From NCBI GenBank assembly GCA_942491735.1, contig CALOCN010000014.1:1798001-1862000 (forward strand): a stretch of DNA of 64,000 nt, in the 5' to 3' direction. The stretch is from CALOCN01 sp942491735. GTDB lineage: Bacteria; Eisenbacteria; RBG-16-71-46; JABDJR01. The notes beneath the pieces were generated by a model, which did not search any database, was not told where the DNA came from, and was given only the letters and a program-made list of their open reading frames with translations. The position numbers were made by a program, and so were the translations under genes. Shown piece by piece: positions 60,174 through 64,000 of this stretch (its first letter is position 1; every line of letters starts with the position of its first letter).

Positions 60174-60785
60174 ATGGAACGGCTGACCCCTCGTCAGCAG
60201 GAGATCTACGACTATCTCTATCGTCATCTCCTGGAAAACGGATACCCCCCGACGCTTCGCGAAATCTGCAAGGAATTCGGCATGCGAAGCACTCGGGCGG
60301 CATCAGACCATCTTCTCGCCTTGGAGCGCAAAGGCTTCATCATTCGGACTCGGGACCGCTCCCGGGGCATCGAATTGGTGGGTCCTCGCCCCAACGCCGT
60401 CGGCCAGAGCGTTCCGGTCATGGGCCGAATCGCCGCCGGATCCCCGCTTTTGGCGCAGGAAGAGATCAAGGAGCGCCTGACCCTCGACCCCGATTTCGTA
60501 GGTGGGGAGTCCAATTTCATGCTCGAGGTCCAGGGAGAGAGCATGATCGACGCCCATATCTGCCCGGGCGACTACATCATGGTCCGGCCCCAGCCGGATG
60601 CCCGGTCCGGGGACATCGTGGTGGCCATGATCGAGGACGAGGCGACCGTGAAACGCTTTGAACGCAAAGGGGATAGCATCCAGCTCATCCCCGAAAACGC
60701 CGAAATGGAGCCCATCCCGATCCCCGATCCCCGGCAGCTCAAGATCGTGGGGAAGGTGGTTGGGCTCGTCCGGAAGATGAGATAG
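60174..60785 (+). CDS. lexA: LexA repressor
   Basis: 203 residues from the ATG at 60174 (GGGGGA 4-5 bases upstream); an ATG at 60162 would add four residues. N-terminal winged helix: LTPRQQEIYDYLYRHLLENG, PPTLREICKEFGMRS. Self-cleavage site Ala88-Gly89 in GRIAAGSPLLA, nucleophile Ser123 in QGESMID, general base Lys160 in ATVKRFER. LexA represses SOS genes and cleaves itself when RecA filaments form on single-stranded DNA. A hairpin at 60797 may end the transcript. Confidence 0.96.
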   Translation: MERLTPRQQEIYDYLYRHLLENGYPPTLREICKEFGMRSTRAASDHLLALERKGFIIRTRDRSRGIELVGPRPNAVGQSVPVMGRIAAGSPLLAQEEIKERLTLDPDFVGGESNFMLEVQGESMIDAHICPGDYIMVRPQPDARSGDIVVAMIEDEATVKRFERKGDSIQLIPENAEMEPIPIPDPRQLKIVGKVVGLVRKMR

Positions 60786-60796
60786 CGCCCCTTTTT

Positions 60797-60824
60797 CCGT
60801 CTGCCCCCGATTAGGGGGTGACGG
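60797..60824 (+). terminator. Hairpin after lexA
   Basis: CCGTC-TG-CCCCC (60797-60808) pairs with GGGGG-T-GACGG (60814-60824), loop GATTA. It is 11 bases after the lexA stop. The following bases are G/T mixed rather than a clean T run, so termination efficiency is uncertain. Confidence 0.5.
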
Positions 60825-60845
60825 GTTTGGGGGGGTTGATATAAT
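60818..60845 (+). promoter_or_regulatory. Putative promoter of the 60851-61054 RNA
   Basis: GTGACG (60818-60823), 16-base spacer, and a perfect TATAAT (60840-60845). Transcription would begin near 60851. The -35 overlaps the hairpin after lexA. Confidence 0.6.
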
Positions 60846-60850
60846 GGCAG

Positions 60851-61054
60851 CCGGTAGCCTAGCCGAGTTGTCCGCGACGGTCGCTGGCCCAGCGGCCAAA
60901 TTGCTCATCCCTCGCGGCCACACTTTCTAGCTACCCTTGCCAAGAAGGTCGTACGTTCAGTGCGACAAGTCTTCGAGCTGGTTGCCCTCCAGTCGGGTTA
61001 TTAGCCCGATTCCAGCACGGAGCGAGGCCGGGGATCACCCCCCGGCCTTTTTTT
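60851..61054 (+). ncRNA. Candidate structured small RNA, ~200 nt, family unknown
   Basis: No protein-like frame lies here, yet the stretch has its own promoter and intrinsic terminator. Pairings seen: a closing helix GGTAGC-c-TAG (60853-60862) with CTAGCTACC (60927-60935); inside it GGTCGC/GCGGCC with a 7-base loop; then GTCGTAC/GTGCGAC with loop GTTCA; TCGGGT/GCCCGA with loop TATTA; and the terminator stem at the 3' end. It is not recognisable as SRP RNA (no GGAAG..GCAG tetraloop region), tmRNA, RNase P or a tRNA. The length and single-copy setting would allow 6S RNA, but the overall rod with central bubble was not demonstrated. Confidence 0.5.
61026..61054 (+). terminator. Intrinsic terminator of the putative small RNA
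   Basis: GGCCGGGG (61026-61033) and CCCCGGCC (61040-61047) form a perfect 8-bp GC stem with a 6-base loop, followed directly by seven T (61048-61054). A textbook Rho-independent terminator with no coding sequence immediately upstream. Confidence 0.92.
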
Positions 61055-61193
61055 GTCTTCAATCGTTGCTCAAATCATTGTTTCGCGTGATGGGTGAAGT
61101 GGTTTGGGTTCGTTGTCGGGGGGCGCACGACTTGGAAAACGTTGTCCACTTTTGGGAGCGGGGCGACGACACGAGCAGCGATCTTGCCTGGAG

Positions 61194-61372
61194 TTTCCCC
61201 GGGGGAAAGTGTCGCCCGGTTCAATGCGCTCGTCGCGTGGTGGTGGCTCCCCGGGTTGACACTAGGTGAGGACTACCCGGGTAAAGTCAGTCGACTAGGA
61301 GGGCATGTCTCCCCGGGGAAAGTCATCGCCGGGTTGGCGGTCTCCTGGGCAAAGTCCACCCGGGTGGACTTT
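61194..61372. repeat. Cluster of imperfect CCCGGG/AAAGTC repeats
   Basis: Five related units start near 61194, 61248, 61273, 61308 and 61341, spaced ~25-54 bases (about 35 between the last three). Each is centred on CCCGGG or a near variant, and four carry AAAGT directly after it. Units 1 and 4 match further (TCCCCGGGG..AAAGT then TCGCC). Several units are themselves palindromic (TTTCCCC-g-GGGGAAA, TACCCGGGTA, TCCCCGGGGA). No protein frame explains them. Confidence 0.7.
61351..61372. repeat. Perfect 22-bp palindrome
   Basis: The half-site AAAGTCCACCC (61351-61361) is followed immediately by its exact reverse complement to 61372. It forms the last unit of the CCCGGG repeat cluster, ~140 bp upstream of tRNA-Glu. 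A protein-binding dimer site or cruciform is possible. Confidence 0.85.
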
Positions 61373-61436
61373 CTTGCCTGCGCCGTCTCGAGGATTGTCG
61401 CTGGGATCAAGGTCCCCCAGGCGCGCACGACTCCGG

Positions 61437-61466
61437 TTGACCCGGTCGAAAGCATATTGCTACAGT
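61437..61466 (+). promoter_or_regulatory. Putative tRNA-Glu promoter
   Basis: TTGACC (61437-61442), an 18-base spacer, and TACAGT (61461-61466), placing the transcript start near 61473, ~40 bases before the tRNA. Confidence 0.4.
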
Positions 61467-61510
61467 CCTTGGCCCGCTGAGACGCTTGCCGTCCAGCCCC
61501 CCTTTTGTGC

Positions 61511-61588
61511 GTCCCTATCGTCTAGTTTGGTCTAGGACACCAGCCTTTCACGCTGGCGACACGGGTTCAAATCCCGTTGGGGACGCCA
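61511..61588 (+). tRNA. tRNA-Glu (anticodon TTC)
   Basis: Cloverleaf: acceptor GTCCCTA pairs with TGGGGAC, anticodon stem CCAGC/GCTGG around loop CTTTCAC with anticodon TTC, T arm ACGGG-TTCAAAT-CCCGT, discriminator G, and an encoded CCA at 61586-61588. The sequence matches bacterial tRNA-Glu closely. Confidence 0.97.
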
Positions 61589-61641
61589 TTCTTTCTTTCC
61601 GGTCTTGAATCGGCAACTCGCCCCCAGTGCCGGCGTGCGGC

Positions 61642-62058
61642 TCACCCCTTCCCACCCCGCACAAACTCCCGCCCCAGCGGAATCAGCATGAGCCCGCAGA
61701 TCACCGCGCCCGTCCCGAACATCCCCCGGGCGATCTTCGTGTTGAACTCCCGCCCCACGAAGGGCACGCCGCCCTCGAAGCCGTCCGGCGGCGCCATGAA
61801 CGCGATCCACCCGCCCACCAAAGTAAACCCCAGCAGGATCGCCCCGACGCAGAGCAAGCGCCACCGGCTCTTGGGGGGCAGCATGATGGCCACGCCCGCG
61901 GCCATGAACAGCGCCGCGCAGACCAGTCCGACCGCCACCGGTGCGTTCTCGGGCGCAGGCTCGGAGGTGGGGATCAGGTCCAGAACCATGAGGGCGACGA
62001 ACACGCCCACGAGGAACGCCACCAGGCCCCAGCCCCTGGACTGCGCTTCCCGACTCAC
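61642..62058 (-). CDS. Small four-helix membrane protein
   Basis: 138 residues with four predicted membrane helices (GLVAFLVGVFVALMVLDLIP, VAVGLVCAALFMAAGVAIML, LLCVGAILLGFTLVGGWIAF, GMFGTGAVICGLMLIPLG). No catalytic motif and no family recognised. It lies 9 bp after the DUF5996 gene on the same strand, probably one transcript. Convergent with tRNA-Glu. Confidence 0.65.
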   Translation of the reverse strand: MSREAQSRGWGLVAFLVGVFVALMVLDLIPTSEPAPENAPVAVGLVCAALFMAAGVAIMLPPKSRWRLLCVGAILLGFTLVGGWIAFMAPPDGFEGGVPFVGREFNTKIARGMFGTGAVICGLMLIPLGREFVRGGKG

Positions 62059-62067
62059 CCTCGGCTC

Positions 62068-62994
62068 CTAACCGTCCGCGGGGTTCGGTTTGCGTTCCAG
62101 CGCTTCGCGGTCCCACCCGGCGGCATCCGCCGCCGCTTCGTAGGTGCTCTGGAGGAACTCCATCAGCATCGCGTCCGGATCCGCGGCGGCCCGCATCACG
62201 TCGTAGGGGAGGAAGAACTCGCCCAGGTCCCCGTGCCAGAACGCCTCGGCCGGCCGGACCTTGGCTTCCGCAAAGCCTTCCGGAGTGGGGTAGGCGTAGG
62301 AGTAGAACATGGGCGCGGGGGCGTCCTCGCCACCCAGCCACAGGCCCGCGCTGCTCACCTCGTGCGAGTACGCCTCGCGGGTGATCCAGTCCGGCAGGTT
62401 GGGAAACCCGCCCGGGTGCTGCGGGGCCGGCCTCCCGGAGAACCGGGTCACCGCCATGTCCAGCGCGCCCCAGAAGACATGCACGGGGCTGGTCTTGCCC
62501 TGGAACCCGGATCGGAAACGGGTCAGCACCCGGTCCGACTGCACCAGCAACCGGCGCAGGCGACCCGCGTATTCGGGGTCGTAGGACGCATGCTCCTCGT
62601 CCTGGTCGAACGGGGTGACATCCGGAAGCTCGTTGGGTTTGCCATGGATGGTCACCGCCATCCCGACCCCGGCCAGGATCTGCATCAGCGCCTTGTAGAA
62701 CGCGGCCACCGACATCGGCTTCAGGTCGAACCCCGTCACATCCCCCCGGCTCGTTTCCACGATCAACCGATGATCCACCAGATCCAGGGTGAGCTGGAAC
62801 GTGTCGGTCCCGTGGGGAATGCTCCAGGTGGTGAGACCCCGGGGCGTCACATAGAACGTGGTGTGCCAGGAGTGGTTGATCCAGGGTGACTGGACGGTGC
62901 GGACCTTGCCCACGATCTGGGTCCAACGATGCAGTGTCGCGTACGTATCCTTCCACTCGCCGAACGGAAGTGCCGGCCAGATGTCCGTGCTCAT
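62068..62994 (-). CDS. DUF5996 family protein
   Basis: 308 residues, cytoplasmic by composition. The family pattern is strong: WPALPFGEWKDTYATLHRWT, QIVGKVRTVQSPWINHSWHT, FYVTPRGLTTWSIPHGTDTF, VHVFWGALDMAVTRFSGRPA, EAYSHEVSSAGLWLGGEDAP, FFLPYDVMR. The biochemical role of DUF5996 proteins is not established. Many Trp, His and Tyr residues are conserved, which hints at an enzyme or ligand-binding fold. Confidence 0.87.
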   Translation of the reverse strand: MSTDIWPALPFGEWKDTYATLHRWTQIVGKVRTVQSPWINHSWHTTFYVTPRGLTTWSIPHGTDTFQLTLDLVDHRLIVETSRGDVTGFDLKPMSVAAFYKALMQILAGVGMAVTIHGKPNELPDVTPFDQDEEHASYDPEYAGRLRRLLVQSDRVLTRFRSGFQGKTSPVHVFWGALDMAVTRFSGRPAPQHPGGFPNLPDWITREAYSHEVSSAGLWLGGEDAPAPMFYSYAYPTPEGFAEAKVRPAEAFWHGDLGEFFLPYDVMRAAADPDAMLMEFLQSTYEAAADAAGWDREALERKPNPADG

Positions 62995-63019
62995 TGTGTC
63001 CTCCTCGGTAGTCGCGGTT

Positions 63020-64000
63020 CTAGTTCAGCGACGCCAACAGTTGGTCTACGTCCTCCACGTTCGGCCCCGCCCCCAGACCGATAAAGCACTTGCGCGCCGA
63101 CTCGAGTTCCATGCGCGCGTCCTCGGTCGCCCCCAGATCCCGATAGGCGCGGCCCAGAAGCACCCGGGCCCGAGCCGCGTCGTAGGGGAGTGCCAGCTCC
63201 TTGAACAACGACCAGGCCTCGTGCAGCAAGGTCGCCGCGTTGCCCGCATCGCCGCCCACGAGGGCCATCCAGCCCTGGCCCAGCAGGGCCTGCGCCCCCA
63301 GCCCCGGGGAGCTGTAGGCAGCGGCCGTTCGGGAAAGCTCCTCGATGGAACGGGCGGCCTCCTCCGGTTTGCCGGCGGCCATGGCAATCTCGAAGTGCGC
63401 CGGAAGCAGGTGGGCCCGTCGTAGCGGATCCCGGATCCCATGCAAAGCCCGGTCCATGGTCTGCAAGGCGGCACCCGGTTTCCCCTGGGCCAGCCGCAGG
63501 AGCGGCAGTCCGGGAACGGGGTCGCAGCCCAGTTCGTGCGCTTCGCGGAAGGCCGCTTCGGCCTCGTCGAGGTCCCCACGTCGCATGGCCAGTTGGCCGA
63601 GTTCGATCATGGCCGTTCCGGCGTGATCCCGATGGCCGGACCTGCTGAAGTCCCCGTAGGCGCGCCGGGCAGCTTCTTCCGCCTGGGTCCAGTCGCCGTG
63701 GTGTCGTAGCGTCTCGGCATTGTGGACCCGGCAAACACCCTGGTAGGGGTTCTCGGCCAGGGGCCCGCACCAGCGCCAGGCTGCCTCGCTCCACTCGCGG
63801 GCACGCTTGTAGTCGGAGAGGTTCTTGCACACGCTCATGGTGCGGCAGTACAGGTTCCCCAGCGTGGTGTGGCTGGTCTCCCCGCTCATGGCCACGGCCA
63901 TGGCCTCGTCAATCCGTTCGGTCCCTGCCTCCACTTGTCCTGTCGCGATCAGGATCTGTCCCTCGTCGTGCAGCGCCACCACCTCGAGATCCCGGTCCCC
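63020..64000 (-). CDS. C-terminal TPR region of a larger protein, partial
   Basis: About 326 residues up to the right edge; the frame stays open to the last base, so the start is outside. It is made of TPR-like repeats (EWSEAAWRWCGPLAENPYQG, RDHAGTAMIELGQLAMRRGD, YDAARARVLLGRAYRDLGAT). The ending PYDAARARVLLGRAYRDLG followed by ARMELESARKCFIGLGAGP is the usual close of the TPR sensor in LuxR-type regulators, adenylate cyclases and Ser/Thr kinase-TPR proteins. CRVHNAETLRHHGDW is a further typical stretch. The N-terminal effector domain is not visible, so the activity is unknown. Confidence 0.72.
   Translation of the reverse strand, partial: GDRDLEVVALHDEGQILIATGQVEAGTERIDEAMAVAMSGETSHTTLGNLYCRTMSVCKNLSDYKRAREWSEAAWRWCGPLAENPYQGVCRVHNAETLRHHGDWTQAEEAARRAYGDFSRSGHRDHAGTAMIELGQLAMRRGDLDEAEAAFREAHELGCDPVPGLPLLRLAQGKPGAALQTMDRALHGIRDPLRRAHLLPAHFEIAMAAGKPEEAARSIEELSRTAAAYSSPGLGAQALLGQGWMALVGGDAGNAATLLHEAWSLFKELALPYDAARARVLLGRAYRDLGATEDARMELESARKCFIGLGAGPNVEDVDQLLASLN

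Noticed and set aside
60851..60935. tRNA or tmRNA gene
   Set aside because: No TTCRANNC T-loop, acceptor pairing or CCA end could be fitted.
60937..61269. 110-codon frame across the terminator and repeats
   Set aside because: It crosses a perfect intrinsic terminator and has no ribosome site or protein-like composition.
61194..61372. CRISPR array
   Set aside because: Units differ from each other, are themselves palindromic, have no uniform spacers, and no cas gene is in the window.

Overview
The window is a high-GC bacterial chromosomal segment from an organism with an outer membrane: it has TamA/TamB, several predicted outer-membrane barrels, lipoprotein signal peptides and a LolA-like carrier. 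Two secreted metalloproteases end in a FlgD-like/T9SS-like C-terminal Ig fold ('PNPF...' followed by 'W.DGR...G.....GVY.VR'). That tail is typical of FCB-group candidate phyla such as Eisenbacteria, Krumholzibacteriota and Latescibacteria. This placement is an inference from gene content; no rRNA is present. There is no phage, integrase, transposase or CRISPR array. Genes are dense and often overlap by 1-4 bases (ATGA or GTGA), so many sets are probably translationally coupled.

Region by region. 1-5.0 kb, minus strand: the N-terminal part of a GH30 glucosylceramidase-like enzyme, then a four-gene overlapping operon (ABC ATPase, FtsX/LolE permease, LolA-like carrier, outer-membrane barrel) that looks like a complete envelope export route. 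5.0-14.7 kb: one very large polyketide synthase (KS-AT-DH-cMT-psiKR-ER-KR-ACP, the layout of fungal highly reducing PKSs), coupled to a PPP-type metallophosphatase lipoprotein and followed by an Sfp-type phosphopantetheinyl transferase on the other strand. 14.7-19.2 kb: secreted proteins, including a LamG-like protein and an M43 metalloprotease with FG-GAP repeats. 19.2-21.3 kb: a split two-gene RluA-type pseudouridine synthase behind an XRE regulator and membrane protein. 21.3-22.8 kb: an orphan FCD domain coupled to a serine hydrolase. 22.8-27.3 kb: sigma factor and zinc-finger anti-sigma/TPR protein, divergent from a TPR-CHAT lipoprotein. 27.3-33.6 kb: ABC-F, TPR, hybrid histidine kinase with FIST sensor, CGNR regulator.

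33.8-41.2 kb: five coupled genes (glycine-zipper protein, small barrel, sulfatase-fold/TPR lipoprotein, matrixin-like protease, SGNH hydrolase), then a cyclophilin lipoprotein and a strong terminator. 41.2-50.6 kb: M48 protease, TamB and TamA, then a DUF4136 lipoprotein, a barrel and a small lipoprotein. 50.6-57.0 kb: M1 aminopeptidase, a very large Ser/Thr kinase-TPR protein whose 3' third differs in codon use, and a 57-residue lipoprotein too short for routine gene calling. 57.5-61.6 kb: a second ABC-F, a hypothetical gene and lexA with a visible promoter, then a probable unannotated structured RNA with its own promoter and intrinsic terminator, a cluster of CCCGGG-centred repeats including a perfect 22-bp palindrome, and tRNA-Glu(TTC). 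61.6-64 kb: a small membrane protein, a DUF5996 protein and the C-terminal end of a TPR protein that runs off the edge.

The points most worth following are the stand-alone reducing PKS, the sigma/anti-sigma/CHAT set, the split pseudouridine synthase, the putative ncRNA and the CCCGGG repeat cluster next to tRNA-Glu.
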